64,000 nt of DNA from Streptomyces sp. P3. GTDB lineage: Bacteria > Actinomycetota > Actinomycetes > Streptomycetales > Streptomycetaceae. The position numbers and the translations under genes were made by a program. Each line of letters starts with the position of its first letter. Positions within the stretch are counted from its first letter, which is position 1. The DNA is taken from NCBI RefSeq assembly GCF_003032475.1, contig NZ_CP028369.1, positions 6,262,001-6,326,000 of the forward strand, in the 5' to 3' direction. Below are positions 37,082-46,813 of the stretch, one piece after another. The notes under the pieces are model-generated. The model had not been told where the DNA came from. It saw only the letters and a list, made by a program, of their open reading frames with translations, and searched no databases.

Positions 37082-37681
37082 CGCGGTGGGCCGGTCGGCG
37101 GGGCATCACCGGCTTCGCCTGCATGACGGCAGACTTGCAGGAGTCGCCGGGCGCCGCGCGCTCCGCGTGTGCCGTCGCCTCTGCCGTCGCCTCTGCCCCG
37201 ACATGGTGATCGCCTGCGACAGCGACCTGCCCCCGCGGCGGGTATCTCTCCTCCGGAACTTCCTGAGCCGGCTCAACCGGCGCGCATTCCCGAGCTGCTG
37301 AGGGCAGTTGCGACGGCGGCCCCGGTGGAGGCCTCGACGTGTCCGGGCGGCGGCGCGGTCGGGTGCGCCTGCCGCACACGGGCGGTACCGCTTGAGGCAC
37401 TGTCACATGGACCGGCCGGCCGTGGCGCCGAACTCGTAGGACCGTACCCGTGCGGCAGCCTCGGCGCCCGGCTGCCCGGCTGCCGGGCGTGCTGGGCGAA
37501 GAGCCAGGACCAACAGGCATCAGCTTGTGCGCGCGGCACGTGTCGGGGCTGTACGGACCTGTCCGAGCGGGACCTTCGGCACCGCTACGAGCCCCGTCCG
37601 GCCGCTCCCACGGTTCGCCATGACGCAGCAGCATCGTTCGCGACCGACTCATCCACAGCGACCGGCACAAGGAGCACAGCA
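37082..37681. other. 600-nt leader region of the arginine deiminase operon
   Basis: No gene is recognised. It holds a degenerate copy of the local GGGCCG-N2-CGGCCC motif at 37409-37422 (two mismatches) and an 8-bp hairpin, CGCCCGGC (37465-37472) with GCCGGGCG (37482-37489). The length suggests a regulated promoter or long leader for arcD. Confidence 0.45.
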
Positions 37682-39178
37682 ATGCCCAGGACCCCAGCGA
37701 GTGGTGAACGAGCGGCGCCCAAGCCCCGGGCGGCGCTCGGTCTCCCGGCCGCGTCCGCGCTCGTGATCGGCACGATCATCGGCACCGGAATCTTCGCCCT
37801 CCCTTCCGCCCTCGCCCCGTACGGGCCGGTCTCCCTGGTCGCCTTCGTCGTCGTGACCCTGGGGGCGCTTGCGCTCGCGCTGACCTTCGGGGCGCTGTCG
37901 AAGCGCGTTCCGGCGAGCGGCGGGCCGTACGTCTACGCCCGGGAGGCGTTCGGGGAGTTCGCCGGATTCCTCAACGCCTGGTCGTACTGGATCACGGCGT
38001 GGGCCGGGAACGCGGCGATCGCCGTGGCCTGGGTCGGTTACGTCGAGGTGTTCGTCAACACGGGCCACAAGACATGGGTCTCCATGACTCTCGCTCTGGG
38101 CGGGCTCTGGGTGGCGGCCGCGATCAACCTCAGCGGCGTCCGCAACATGGGCGCGTTCCAGGTGGTCACCACCGTGCTGAAGTTCGTGCCGCTCGTCTTC
38201 ATGGCGACCATCGGTCTGTTCTTCATCGACCCGGACAACTTCGGTGCCTTCAACGCCAGCGGCCGGTCGGCGCTCGGCGCGATCTCCGCTGCGGCGGCCA
38301 TCGCCCTGTTCAGCTACCTCGGCCTGGAGGCCGCCTCGGTGGTCGCCGGCCGGGTCCGGGACCCGGAGCGCAACGTGCCGCGCGCCACCGTGTACGGCAC
38401 GGTGCTGTGCGCCGTCCTCTACATCCTGGGCACGCTCGCGGTCTTCGGAACCGTCTCGCACGGGGCGCTCGGCGACACGACCGCGCCGTTCACCGACTCC
38501 GCGAACAACATCTTCGGCGGCACCTGGGCGGGGGACGTTGTGGCCGTCGCCGCGATCGTCTCGGGCATCGGCGCCCTCAACGGCTGGACGATGCTGTGCG
38601 CGGAGATGCCGTACGCCGCGGCCCGCGACGGGCTCTTCCCCGATGCCTTCGCGAAGCTGCGCGGCGAGAGCGGCGTCCCGGCCTTCGGGATCTTCGCCTC
38701 CACCGTGCTGGCGTCGCTGATCACCGTGTTCAGCTACACCCGGTTCGAGGACGTCTTCACGAAGATCATGCTGCTGAGTGTCTTCACGGCGGTGATCCCC
38801 TACCTGTTCTCCGCCGCCGCCCAGTTGTACTGGCTGCTGGTGCGCGGCCGGGAGACCCTGAGCCCGCGGCGCCTCGCCCGCGACGTCACCGTCGCCGCTC
38901 TGGCGCTGGTCTTCTCCTACTGGTCGATCCAGGGCAGCGGCTACCAGACCGTCTACTACGGACTGTTCGTCCTGTTGCTCGGCGTGCCGGTCTACGTCTG
39001 GTTGAAGCGTGGCCAGGGCCGGTACGGCGAGGAGGCCGCGGTGATCCCCGCCGCCCGCGCCCCGCGCGAGGAGCGCGCCCCCGAGACGCCGGCCCCGCCC
39101 AAGCGTCTCTCCCGAGGGCTGGGCACCAACCGCGTCGGCGGCCCGCGCAAGCGGGACACCCACCGCCACCAGGACTGA
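37682..39178 (+). CDS. arcD: APC-family amino acid permease, probable arginine/ornithine exchanger
   Basis: 498 residues with about twelve membrane helices. The APC signature [20 protein letters not shown] is in the first helix. The C-terminal 55 residues are cytosolic and basic. It stands first in an operon with arginine deiminase, ornithine carbamoyltransferase and carbamate kinase, so arginine uptake in exchange for ornithine is inferred from context. ATG 37682 follows AAGGAG; a longer frame upstream lacks membrane character. Confidence 0.88.
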   Translation: MPRTPASGERAAPKPRAALGLPAASALVIGTIIGTGIFALPSALAPYGPVSLVAFVVVTLGALALALTFGALSKRVPASGGPYVYAREAFGEFAGFLNAWSYWITAWAGNAAIAVAWVGYVEVFVNTGHKTWVSMTLALGGLWVAAAINLSGVRNMGAFQVVTTVLKFVPLVFMATIGLFFIDPDNFGAFNASGRSALGAISAAAAIALFSYLGLEAASVVAGRVRDPERNVPRATVYGTVLCAVLYILGTLAVFGTVSHGALGDTTAPFTDSANNIFGGTWAGDVVAVAAIVSGIGALNGWTMLCAEMPYAAARDGLFPDAFAKLRGESGVPAFGIFASTVLASLITVFSYTRFEDVFTKIMLLSVFTAVIPYLFSAAAQLYWLLVRGRETLSPRRLARDVTVAALALVFSYWSIQGSGYQTVYYGLFVLLLGVPVYVWLKRGQGRYGEEAAVIPAARAPREERAPETPAPPKRLSRGLGTNRVGGPRKRDTHRHQD

Positions 39179-39212
39179 CCACCGTCCACCTCACGACAGG
39201 GGAAACCACGCC

Positions 39213-40427
39213 ATGACCACGTTCCATGTCGATTCCGAGGTCGGCCGCCTGCGCCAGGTGATCCTGCACCGCCCCGGCATCGAACTCTCCCGGCTCACCC
39301 CACGCAATGTCGACGCGCTTCTCTTCGACGACATCCTCTGGGCCAAGCGCGCCCGTGAGGAGCATGACGCCTTCGCCCAGGTACTGCGCGACCACGGCAC
39401 CCGAGTGCACTGTTTCGCCGACCTGCTCGCCCAGACTCTCGACTCTCCCGAGGCCCGCGACTGGCTGCTCGACCGGGTGGTCACCCCGGCCACCGTAGGG
39501 CCGGCGCTGATCGACCCGGTCCGCGAACTGTGCGCCGAGCTCGACAGCGAGACCCTCGCCGGGCACCTCATCGGCGGACTCCTCAAGAGCGACCTGCCGC
39601 TCGCCACCCCGCACAGCCTGGTCTGGAACGCGCTGGACGCCGACGACTTCGCCCTCGCCCCGCTGCCCAACCACCTCTTCCCACGCGACAACTCCTGCTG
39701 GGTGTACGACCGGCTGTCGGTCAACCCGATGGCCAGGGCGGCCCGGCGGCGGGAGAGCCTGCACGCCGAGGCGATCTACCGCTTCCACCCGATGTTCGCG
39801 GGCGTCGCCCCGGCACCGATCCTCGACGGCTCGGTGGGCACGCTCGAAGGCGGTGACGTCCATGTCCTCGGCAACGGGGCCGTCATGGTCGGCATGGGGG
39901 AGCGGACCACCGCGCAGGCGGTGGAGAACCTGGCCGCCCGGCTGTTCGCCGGGGGCACGGCGCGGCGGCTGATCGCCGTCCAACTTCCCGCCGCCCGCGC
40001 CTACATGCACCTCGACACCGTGCTGACGATGCTCGACCGCGACACCTTCGTCATCTACCCGGGCCTCGCCGACTCCCTGCGCTCCTGGACGCTCAGGCCC
40101 AGCAGCACTCGCGAGTGCGGCTTCGACGTCGCCCCGAACTCCGATCTGGCCACCGCCCTCGCCGAGTCTCTCGACCTCGACAAGATCCGGATGCTCTCCG
40201 CCCCGCAGGACATCCGCAACGCCGAACGCGAGCAGTGGGACGACGGCAGCAACTTCCTCGCCGTCGCCCCCGGAGTCGTCGTCGGCTACGAGCGCAACGT
40301 CACCACCAACACCTACCTGCGCAAGCAGGGCATCGAGATCATCACCATCGCCGGCGCCGAACTCGGCCGCGGCCGGGGCGGACCCCGCTGCATGAGCTGC
40401 CCGATCGAACGCGATCCGGCCGCCTGA
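39213..40427 (+). CDS. arcA: Arginine deiminase
   Basis: Converts arginine to citrulline and ammonia; 404 residues, standard length. Motifs of the guanidino-group enzymes: [30 protein letters not shown] (substrate aspartate), EGGDVHVLG (catalytic glutamate/histidine region) and the nucleophile cysteine in GGPRCMSCP. It starts 34 nt after arcD with an AGGGGAAA ribosome site. First enzyme of the arginine deiminase pathway, which yields ATP without oxygen. Confidence 0.97.
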   Translation: MTTFHVDSEVGRLRQVILHRPGIELSRLTPRNVDALLFDDILWAKRAREEHDAFAQVLRDHGTRVHCFADLLAQTLDSPEARDWLLDRVVTPATVGPALIDPVRELCAELDSETLAGHLIGGLLKSDLPLATPHSLVWNALDADDFALAPLPNHLFPRDNSCWVYDRLSVNPMARAARRRESLHAEAIYRFHPMFAGVAPAPILDGSVGTLEGGDVHVLGNGAVMVGMGERTTAQAVENLAARLFAGGTARRLIAVQLPAARAYMHLDTVLTMLDRDTFVIYPGLADSLRSWTLRPSSTRECGFDVAPNSDLATALAESLDLDKIRMLSAPQDIRNAEREQWDDGSNFLAVAPGVVVGYERNVTTNTYLRKQGIEIITIAGAELGRGRGGPRCMSCPIERDPAA

Positions 40428-40448
40428 ACCCCCAGAAGGGGAACCGTC

Positions 40449-41450
40449 ATGACCATTGACCTGAGAGGCCGCTCCTACCTGAGCGAACTCGACTTCACCG
40501 CCGCCGAGATGCGCCACTTCCTCGACCTGGCGGCCTCCCTCAAGGCCGCCAAACGGGCCGGCACCGAACAGCCCCGGCTGAACGGCCGGAACCTCGCCCT
40601 GATCTTCGAGAAGACCTCCACCCGCACCCGCTGCGCCTTCGAGGTCGCGGCCGCCGACCAGGGCGCCGCCACCACCTACCTGGGTCCCGGCGACACCCAC
40701 ATCGGCGCCAAGGAGTCCATCGCCGACACCGCCCGCGTCCTGGGCCGCATGTTCGACGCCATCGAGTACCGCGGCTCCGCCCAGTTCCTCGTCACCGAGC
40801 TCGCCGCCCACGCCGGCGTCCCCGTCTACAACGGACTCACCGACACCGCACACCCCACCCAGAGCCTGTGCGACCTCCTGACCATGCACGAGCACAGCCC
40901 CAAGCCCCTGCCCGACATCGCCTACTGCTACCTCGGCGACGCCCGCAACAACATGGGCAACTCCCTGCTGTCCATGGGCGCCCTGCTCGGCATGGACGTG
41001 CGGATCGCCGCCCCCGCCGGTCTGTGGCCCGATCCCGCGCTGGTCACCACCTGCCGGGAACTGGCCGAGCGCAGCGGCGCCCGGATCCTCCTCACCGAGG
41101 ACGTGGAGACCGCCGTACGCGGCGCCGACTTCCTGCACACCGACGTCTGGGTGTCCATGGGCGAGCCCGCCGACACCTGGCAGGAGCGCATCGAGCTGCT
41201 GCTGCCGTACCAGGTCAACGACAAGACGCTCGCCGCCACCGGCAACCCGGACGTGAGGTTCATGCACTGCCTGCCGGCCCTGCACGACCGCCGCACCCGA
41301 CTCGGCAACGACCTCTTCGACCGCTACGGCCTGGACGGACTCGAAGTCACCGACGACGTCTTCTCCTCGCCCGCGTCGATCGTGTTCGACCAGGCCGAGA
41401 ACCGGCTGCACACCATCAAGGCAGTGCTCGTCGCCACCCTGGAGGACTGA
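40449..41450 (+). CDS. arcB: Ornithine carbamoyltransferase (catabolic)
   Basis: 333 residues. Carbamoyl-phosphate binding motif [14 protein letters not shown], and the ornithine-side HCLPALHD are all present. In this operon it runs in the catabolic direction, splitting citrulline into ornithine and carbamoyl phosphate. It lies 21 nt behind arcA and 4 nt before arcC. Confidence 0.96.
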   Translation: MTIDLRGRSYLSELDFTAAEMRHFLDLAASLKAAKRAGTEQPRLNGRNLALIFEKTSTRTRCAFEVAAADQGAATTYLGPGDTHIGAKESIADTARVLGRMFDAIEYRGSAQFLVTELAAHAGVPVYNGLTDTAHPTQSLCDLLTMHEHSPKPLPDIAYCYLGDARNNMGNSLLSMGALLGMDVRIAAPAGLWPDPALVTTCRELAERSGARILLTEDVETAVRGADFLHTDVWVSMGEPADTWQERIELLLPYQVNDKTLAATGNPDVRFMHCLPALHDRRTRLGNDLFDRYGLDGLEVTDDVFSSPASIVFDQAENRLHTIKAVLVATLED

Positions 41451-41454
41451 AACC

Positions 41455-42378
41455 ATGCGCATCGTCGTCGCCCTCGGCGGCAACGCCCTGCTCCACCGCG
41501 GCGAACGCCCCGACGCCGCCGTGCAGCAGGCCAACATCGACCGGGTCGCCACCGCGCTGGCCGCCCTCGCCCACGAAAACGAACTGGTCCTCACCCACGG
41601 CAACGGCCCCCAGATCGGCCTGCTCGCCATGGAGAGCGCCGCGGACCCCGCCCTCAGCGCCCCCTACCCCCTGCACCTGCTCGGCGCCCAGACCCAGGGG
41701 ATGATCGGCTCCCTGCTCGCCTGCACCCTGCACGACGCCCTGCCCGGCCGCCACATCGCCACCCTGGTCACCCACACCCTCGTACGAGCCGACGACCCGG
41801 GGTTCGCGCGGCCCACCAAGTTCGTCGGCCAGGTCTACTCCCGGGAGGTGGCCGGCGCTCTCGCCCGCAAGCGTGGCTGGCACGTCGCACAGGACACCAC
41901 CGGCTGGCGCCGCGTCGTCCCCTCCCCGTCACCGGAACGGATCCTGGAGACCGACACCGTCCACGAGTTGCTGAACAGCGGCGCACTGGTGATCTGCGCG
42001 GGCGGCGGAGGCGTCCCCGTGACGGCGGACGACGACACCGGCGCGCTGACCGGCGTGGAAGCCGTCGTCGACAAGGACCTCACGGCCGCCCTGCTCGCCG
42101 AGGACATCAAGGCCGACTTCCTGCTGATCCTCACCGACGTCCCGTGCGTGTACGAGGACTACGGCACCCCCGCCCAGCGACCCCTCCTCGACGCGACCCC
42201 GGCCGAGCTGCTGCGCAGGGGCTTCCCGGACGGCTCGATGGGTCCGAAGGCCGAGGCCGCCGCCCGGTTCGTCGAGCGGACCGGAGGGCTCGCCGCGATC
42301 GGGGCCCTGGACGCGGCGTACGAGATCGTGCACGGCCGCTCGGGCACCCTGATCCGCCCGGATCTCACCGCCGGTTGA
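41455..42378 (+). CDS. arcC: Carbamate kinase
   Basis: 307 residues of the amino-acid-kinase fold: RIVVALGGNALLHRGE at the start, LTHGNGPQIGLLA, GGGGVPV and VDKDLTAALLA. It uses carbamoyl phosphate to make ATP from ADP, releasing CO2 and ammonia. This is the energy-yielding step of the deiminase pathway. GGAGGA ribosome site lies in the end of arcB. Confidence 0.97.
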   Translation: MRIVVALGGNALLHRGERPDAAVQQANIDRVATALAALAHENELVLTHGNGPQIGLLAMESAADPALSAPYPLHLLGAQTQGMIGSLLACTLHDALPGRHIATLVTHTLVRADDPGFARPTKFVGQVYSREVAGALARKRGWHVAQDTTGWRRVVPSPSPERILETDTVHELLNSGALVICAGGGGVPVTADDDTGALTGVEAVVDKDLTAALLAEDIKADFLLILTDVPCVYEDYGTPAQRPLLDATPAELLRRGFPDGSMGPKAEAAARFVERTGGLAAIGALDAAYEIVHGRSGTLIRPDLTAG

Positions 42379-42725
42379 CGGAGCGGTCCGCACGTCCCGG
42401 TGCTCCGGGCCCCGACGGTGCCCTCGACGCCGGTACGCACGAGATGCGCACCTACGCCGTCAACGACGGCCGGGACGAGATGGCAGGCGACCAGGCCGCT
42501 CCCGCGACGACTCCGCAGACGGGCGAGTACCTGGACCTCGAGGAGCTGCCGGCGGCGTACGGCCACGTGCCGGACGGGCCGGCGCGACGCACGTCAACGC
42601 GCTCAACGTCCTCCCCGACACGCATGACGAGTACGCCTGCGAGCGCACCCGCCGACCTCGCTGAGGGGGCACCCCGGAGTTCGAGATGGCGCCGTACGAC
42701 CACCCCGTGCACCGCTTCACGGCTG

Positions 42726-42767
42726 CGGCCGACGGGCCAGCCGTCGCCGCGGCCGGCCCGTCGGCCG
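42726..42767. terminator. 13-bp perfect stem-loop
   Basis: CGGCCGACGGGCC (42726-42738) pairs with its exact complement at 42755-42767 across a 16-nt loop. It lies before the DoxX promoter motif and could insulate that gene from the arc operon. Confidence 0.5.
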
Positions 42768-42866
42768 TGAAACCCGCCCGGTGAAGGTCTTCCGGGACGG
42801 GACGCCTCGGGCCTCGTCGTTGTCCTCCTCGCCGAGGGCCACGAAGTCCAACGACCCCTGAGGACA

Positions 42867-42880
42867 GGGCCGTTCGGCCC
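42867..42880. promoter_or_regulatory. GGGCCG-TT-CGGCCC palindrome upstream of the DoxX gene
   Basis: Exact copy of the 14-bp motif shared by this region, 99 nt before the DoxX start codon. See the matching sites at 44941, 51161, 54685, 55049 and 55512. Confidence 0.6.
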
Positions 42881-42979
42881 AGCGGCCGCGGACCTTCGGC
42901 ATCCGGCACCGCCCGGCGTGCGGGGCCAGAGTGAGTGACGTCAGGCACCGACCCGACCCCTTCGAAGGGAACCACGACC

Positions 42980-43606
42980 ATGGCCGTGCACGAGCACCCT
43001 CGCCGGAGCTCCGGCTTCCACCTGCCCTCGTTCCGCGGGCACCGGAGCGCCTCCGCATCCGAGTTCGTGTCGGCGGACACCGGCACGCACTCCGCGCGGG
43101 CCTACGCCTTCGCGTCCCTGCGTCTGCTCACCGGGTTCGTGTTCCTGTGGGCCTTCCTCGACAAGACCTTCGGCCTCGGCTACGCCACCCCGTCCGGCAA
43201 GGGCTGGATCGACGGCGGCTCCCCGACGAAGGGCTTTCTCGGTTCCGTCGCCGTCGGGCCGATGGAGTCGACCTTCCACTCCTGGGCCGGCGACCCGTGG
43301 GCGAACTGGCTGTTCATGCTCGGCCTGCTCGGAATCGGCCTCGCCCTGGTCGCGGGGGTCGCGCTGCGTATCGCCGCATTCGCCGGCACCGCGATGATGG
43401 CGCTGATGTGGATTGCCGAGTGGCCGCCCGCCCGACACCTCTCCGACGGCTCGGCGAGCATGTCGACGAACCCGTTCGTCGACTACCACCTGATCTACGC
43501 CGTCGCCCTGGTCGTGCTGGCCGCCGCCGCAGCCGGCGACACCCTGGGCGCGGGCCGGCTGTGGGCCAGGCTGCCGTTCGTCCGCGACCACAGCTGGCTG
43601 CGCTGA
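42980..43606 (+). CDS. DoxX-family membrane protein
   Basis: 208 residues. Four membrane helices follow a 40-residue cytosolic tail: FASLRLLTGFVFLWAFLDK, WLFMLGLLGIGLALVAGVAL, FAGTAMMALMWIAEW and HLIYAVALVVLAAA. The family is related to the small subunit of thiosulfate:quinone oxidoreductase and to respiratory or redox membrane proteins, but most members are uncharacterised. GAAGGGA precedes ATG 42980; a GTG at 42935 is possible. A terminator hairpin follows directly. Confidence 0.85.
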   Translation: MAVHEHPRRSSGFHLPSFRGHRSASASEFVSADTGTHSARAYAFASLRLLTGFVFLWAFLDKTFGLGYATPSGKGWIDGGSPTKGFLGSVAVGPMESTFHSWAGDPWANWLFMLGLLGIGLALVAGVALRIAAFAGTAMMALMWIAEWPPARHLSDGSASMSTNPFVDYHLIYAVALVVLAAAAAGDTLGAGRLWARLPFVRDHSWLR

Positions 43607-43617
43607 ACGCCGCCGAC

Positions 43618-43645
43618 GCGGCGGGCCCGCCATCCGGCCCGCCGC
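43618..43645 (+). terminator. Terminator of the DoxX gene
   Basis: GCGGCGGGCC (43618-43627) pairs perfectly with GGCCCGCCGC (43636-43645) around an 8-nt loop, 11 nt after the stop codon. Confidence 0.65.
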
Positions 43646-43695
43646 ATCCCGGCCACTCCGGATCACTCCCGATCACTCGCGAGGAGAAGCGGACC

Positions 43696-43839
43696 GTGAA
43701 GGCGGCGGTGGTGCGGGCGTTCGGTGAGTCCCTAGTAATCGAGAAGCGCCACGACCCCGGGCCCGACCCGGACCAGGCCCGGATCCGCGAGCACGGCACC
43801 GACCTGCTCAAGACAGCCGACTGGACCGGGAACGCCTGA
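43696..43839 (+). pseudogene. N-terminal remnant of a zinc alcohol dehydrogenase
   Basis: Forty-seven codons, starting KAAVVRAFGESLVIEKR, match the first strand pair of medium-chain zinc alcohol dehydrogenases, and the end (LLKTADWTGNA) resembles the HTD-containing segment in decayed form. The rest of the enzyme is absent. A good GAGGAGAAG ribosome site precedes the GTG at 43696, so a truncated peptide may still be made. Confidence 0.6.
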
Positions 43840-43870
43840 ACAACCTCATTGCCGGAAGGAATGCCCTGCC

Positions 43871-44884
43871 ATGACCGTACGCGTCGGCATCAACGGCTTC
43901 GGACGTATCGGCCGCACCTATCTGCGTGCCGCCCTCGACCGGGCCGAGGAAGGCACCCAGGACGTGGAGGTGGTCGCCGTCAACGACATCACCTCACCCG
44001 CCACCCTGGCCCACCTGCTGGAGTACGACTCGACCTTCGGTCGCATCGGCCGCTCCGTCGAGCATGACGACAGCTCCATCACCGTCGACGGGCGCCGTAT
44101 CGCCGTCACCGCCGAACGTGACCCGGCCGCCCTGCACTGGTCGGACTACGGCGCCGGCATCGTCGTCGAGTCGACCGGCCGCTTCCGCGACCGGGACTCC
44201 GCGGCCCTGCACCTGAAGGGCGGCGCCCACACCGTGCTGCTGTCGGCGCCCGGCAAGGGGGTGGACGCCACCATCGTGATGGGCGTCAACGACCGGACCT
44301 ACGACCGGCACCGCGACCGCATCGTCTCCGCGGCCTCCTGCACCACCAACTGCGTCGCCCCGATGGTGAAGGTGCTCGACGACGCCTTCGGCATCGAGCG
44401 AGGAGTGATGACCACCATCCACGGCTACACCAACGACCAGTCCCTCCTCGACGGCCCGCACAAGGACCTGCGCCGGGCCCGCTCGGCCGCCCTCAGCATC
44501 ATCCCCACCAGCACCGGCGCCGCCCGCGCCGTGGGTCTGGTGGTGCCGGAGCTGGCCGGGGCCCTGGACGGCATCGCGGTCCGGGTGCCCGTGGAGGACG
44601 GATCGCTCACCGACCTCGCCGTCGTCCTCACCCGAGAGGCGAGCGCGGACGAGATCAACGCCGCGTTCGAGGCGGCCGCGAACGGCCCGCTGAACGGCAT
44701 CCTGCGCGTCTCCAAGGCTCCCATCGTCTCCCGCGACGTCATCGGCGACCCCTCGTCCTGCGTCTTCGACCCGGCGCTGACCCAGGCCAACGGCACCCTC
44801 GCCAAGGTCTTCGGCTGGTACGACAACGAGTGGGGCTACACCAACCGTCTCCTGGACCTGACGGCGTTGGTGGCGGACGACTGA
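43871..44884 (+). CDS. gap: Glyceraldehyde-3-phosphate dehydrogenase
   Basis: 337 residues. NAD site VGINGFGRIGR, catalytic SAASCTTNC with the active cysteine, and WYDNEWGYTNR near the C-terminus. It oxidises glyceraldehyde 3-phosphate in glycolysis. This is probably a second, condition-specific copy, because it sits among hypoxia-type genes and not with pgk and tpi. GGAAGGA ribosome site upstream. Confidence 0.96.
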   Translation: MTVRVGINGFGRIGRTYLRAALDRAEEGTQDVEVVAVNDITSPATLAHLLEYDSTFGRIGRSVEHDDSSITVDGRRIAVTAERDPAALHWSDYGAGIVVESTGRFRDRDSAALHLKGGAHTVLLSAPGKGVDATIVMGVNDRTYDRHRDRIVSAASCTTNCVAPMVKVLDDAFGIERGVMTTIHGYTNDQSLLDGPHKDLRRARSAALSIIPTSTGAARAVGLVVPELAGALDGIAVRVPVEDGSLTDLAVVLTREASADEINAAFEAAANGPLNGILRVSKAPIVSRDVIGDPSSCVFDPALTQANGTLAKVFGWYDNEWGYTNRLLDLTALVADD

Positions 44885-44940
44885 ATCCTCCGAATCGCTC
44901 GTCGTGACGGCGAAAGCGGGGCCGGCCGGCAGCCGCAGCA

Positions 44941-44954
44941 GGGCCGACCGGCCC
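44941..44954. promoter_or_regulatory. GGGCCG-AC-CGGCCC palindrome upstream of the Pat-like remnant and CBS gene
   Basis: Exact motif copy 82 nt before the ATG at 45037. Its immediate surroundings (through CCGAGG) also match the copy at 51161. Confidence 0.6.
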
Positions 44955-45036
44955 CGAGGTGGCCCCGTACAGCCCATGGGCTCCTCCTTCGCTCTGCCGG
45001 ACGATCGAAGTACCGAGAGCATGGAGGAGACCTGCC

Positions 45037-45549
45037 ATGACGGACGACCTGCTCCACCGGCCCAGGGTGGACGACGCCCTGTTCGGGGACGGCACCACCG
45101 TGTGCATCCGGCCTGTGTTGCCGGACGACCACGAACAGTTGCGAGGGTCGTACGAGGGGCTCTGCGAGGAGATGTCGCCGCAGAACCTCCGCCCGCGCTT
45201 CTCGGCGGCGAGCCTGCGCCCGGCCGCGACGGCCGCCGACCGGGCCCGCGCCCCGGCCCGCCCGGGGCACCGGGTCCTGACGGCGGAGGTGGACGGCAGG
45301 GTGATCGGCCTCGCCGAGGCCGCGGTGCGCCCCGCTGCTGCCGGGCGCGAACGGAAACACCCCCGTCGACCTCGAAGGACCCCAACAGCTGCTCCACCTG
45401 CTTTCCCGGATGGCGGCGGACCTGCCGCGACTCGCCGAGGCCGACTTCAATCCCGTCCTGGTGACACCGGACGGCGTCAGCGTGCCCGACGCACGCATAC
45501 GCCTCCTGCCCGCCGCCCCCAGGACCCTTACCTGCGACGACTGCGCTGA
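45037..45549 (+). pseudogene. Scar of a Pat-like GNAT/acyl-CoA-ligase fusion gene
   Basis: The first 90 codons encode the GNAT start of the large protein-acetyltransferase/acetyl-CoA-ligase-like fusions (FGDGTTVCIRPVLPDDHEQLR; NLRPRFSAASL; VLTAEVDGRVIGLAE). Then the frame shifts and the sequence jumps to the very end of the ATP-grasp part: LLHLLSRMAADLPRLAEADF, NPVLVTPDGVSVPDARIRL. A second shift restores the terminal YLRRLR before the stop. Some 700 codons are missing. A strong GGAGGAG site and the upstream palindrome remain, and a CBS gene follows after 12 nt, so the promoter still drives the genes behind. Confidence 0.75.
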
Positions 45550-45561
45550 GGAGGAACCGCC

Positions 45562-46299
45562 ATGCGACACGACAAGGTCGGCACCGTGATGACCACGGAC
45601 GTCGTCCGCGCCGAGTACGGCACCCCGTTCAAGGAGGTGGCCCGGCTGCTCGCGAGCCACCGGATCAGCGGACTGCCGGTGGTGGACGAGGACGACAAGG
45701 TCGTCGGTGTCCTGTCCGAGACGGACCTGATGATGCACCAGGTGACCGTCCCGGACCCGGACGGGCCGAAGCACCGCACGCGGCTCGCCGAGCTGACGCC
45801 CGGCGCCAAGCGACAGACCGCGAAGGGCAAGGCCCGAACCGCAGGCCGGCTGATGACACAGCCGCCCGTCACGGTGCACGCCGACGACACCATCGTCCAG
45901 GCCGCCCGCACCATGGTCCGCAAGCACGTGGAGCGGCTCCCCGTCGTCGACGAGCAGGACCGGCTCGTCGGCATCGTCACCCGCAGCGACCTCCTCCAGG
46001 TCTTCCTGCGGCCCGACGCCGAGATTCGCACCGAGGTGATCGAGGAAGTCCTGGTTCGCACGCTGTCGCTGCCGCCGCGCAGTGTCGAGGTCTCCGTTGC
46101 GGAGGGCGTCGTCACGCTCTCCGGACACATGGAGCGCAGGAGCGAGACGGAGATCGCCCCGTCCATGACCCGGCGGATCGACGGCGTGGTCGACGTGGTC
46201 GGCAGGCTCACCTACCGACTGGACGACGCACGCCTGCGTACCGAGGAGCAGACACAGTCAGTGCACGGCGTGGCCGACGACTGGCTGCGCCGGCTGTGA
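45562..46299 (+). CDS. CBS-pair protein with C-terminal BON domain
   Basis: 245 residues. CBS 1 (about 8-60) has HRISGLPVVDEDDKVVGVLSETDL; CBS 2 (about 95-150) has HVERLPVVDEQDRLVGIVTRSDLL. Residues 155-225 form a BON-type domain (VEVSVAEGVVTLSGHMERRS). CBS pairs bind adenine nucleotides and sense energy state; the BON part may bind membranes. A paralogue lies at 51121-51771. A flavodoxin gene follows after 16 nt. Confidence 0.93.
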   Translation: MRHDKVGTVMTTDVVRAEYGTPFKEVARLLASHRISGLPVVDEDDKVVGVLSETDLMMHQVTVPDPDGPKHRTRLAELTPGAKRQTAKGKARTAGRLMTQPPVTVHADDTIVQAARTMVRKHVERLPVVDEQDRLVGIVTRSDLLQVFLRPDAEIRTEVIEEVLVRTLSLPPRSVEVSVAEGVVTLSGHMERRSETEIAPSMTRRIDGVVDVVGRLTYRLDDARLRTEEQTQSVHGVADDWLRRL

Positions 46300-46315
46300 A
46301 AGGAGGTGGACCACC

Positions 46316-46813
46316 ATGACCGACACCGTGCTGGTCACGTACGGAACGACGAACGGATCCACAGCGGAGATCGCCGAAGCCGTGGCCGAGGTCCTGCGCA
46401 AGGGCGGGCTGACCGTCGAGTCGCTTCCGGCCCGGTCCGTGACGAATGTGGCGCGCTACGACGCCGTCGTGGTCGGCGGCGGCCTCTACGCGGGGCGCTG
46501 GCACAAGGACGCACGGCGGTTCGTCCGCCGCAACCGCGTGCCCCTCGCGGAGCGTCCGGTGTGGTTCTTCAGCAGCGGCCCGCTCGACGCCTCCGCCTCC
46601 GAGCGGGACATCCCGCCGGTGCGAGGCGTGCAGCGGGCCATGACCCGGCTGGGCGTCCGGGACCACGTCACTTTCGGCGGATGCCTGGAAGACGGCGCCA
46701 AAGGGCGGGTGGCCGGGATGATCCTCCGCTCCGGCAAGGGCGGTGACTTCCGGGACTTCGGCGCGATCCACGCCTGGGCGGGAGGCATCGCCGACACACT
46801 GACGCACACCTAG
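46316..46813 (+). CDS. Flavodoxin-domain protein (HemG/protoporphyrinogen-oxidase-like)
   Basis: 165 residues: LVTYGTTNGSTAEIAEAVAE is the FMN phosphate loop, followed by YDAVVVGGGLYAGRWHKDARRFV and WFFSSGPLD, as in flavodoxin_5 proteins. It probably carries electrons through FMN; partner unknown. A full AAAGGAGGTGG ribosome site precedes the ATG. It is the last gene of the CBS operon. Confidence 0.9.
   Translation: MTDTVLVTYGTTNGSTAEIAEAVAEVLRKGGLTVESLPARSVTNVARYDAVVVGGGLYAGRWHKDARRFVRRNRVPLAERPVWFFSSGPLDASASERDIPPVRGVQRAMTRLGVRDHVTFGGCLEDGAKGRVAGMILRSGKGGDFRDFGAIHAWAGGIADTLTHT

Larger units (their letters stand above)
42379..42979. other. Gap after arcC with decayed coding traces
   Basis: Frames at 42444-42660 read protein-like but broken segments (YLDLEELPAAYGHVPDGP, then in another frame HVNALNVLPDTHDEYACER), and 42685-42780 another. 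These look like the scar of a lost gene whose family I cannot name. The stretch also holds a strong hairpin (42726-42767) and the regulatory palindrome at 42867. Confidence 0.45.

Noticed and set aside
37169..37681. N-terminal extension of arcD by 171 codons
   Set aside because: The extension is Pro/Arg/Cys-rich without membrane segments, and the ATG at 37682 has its own AAGGAG site and begins just before the APC signature.
42400..42770. Real gene directly after arcC
   Set aside because: The readable segments lie in different frames with stops between them, so it was treated as a possible scar.
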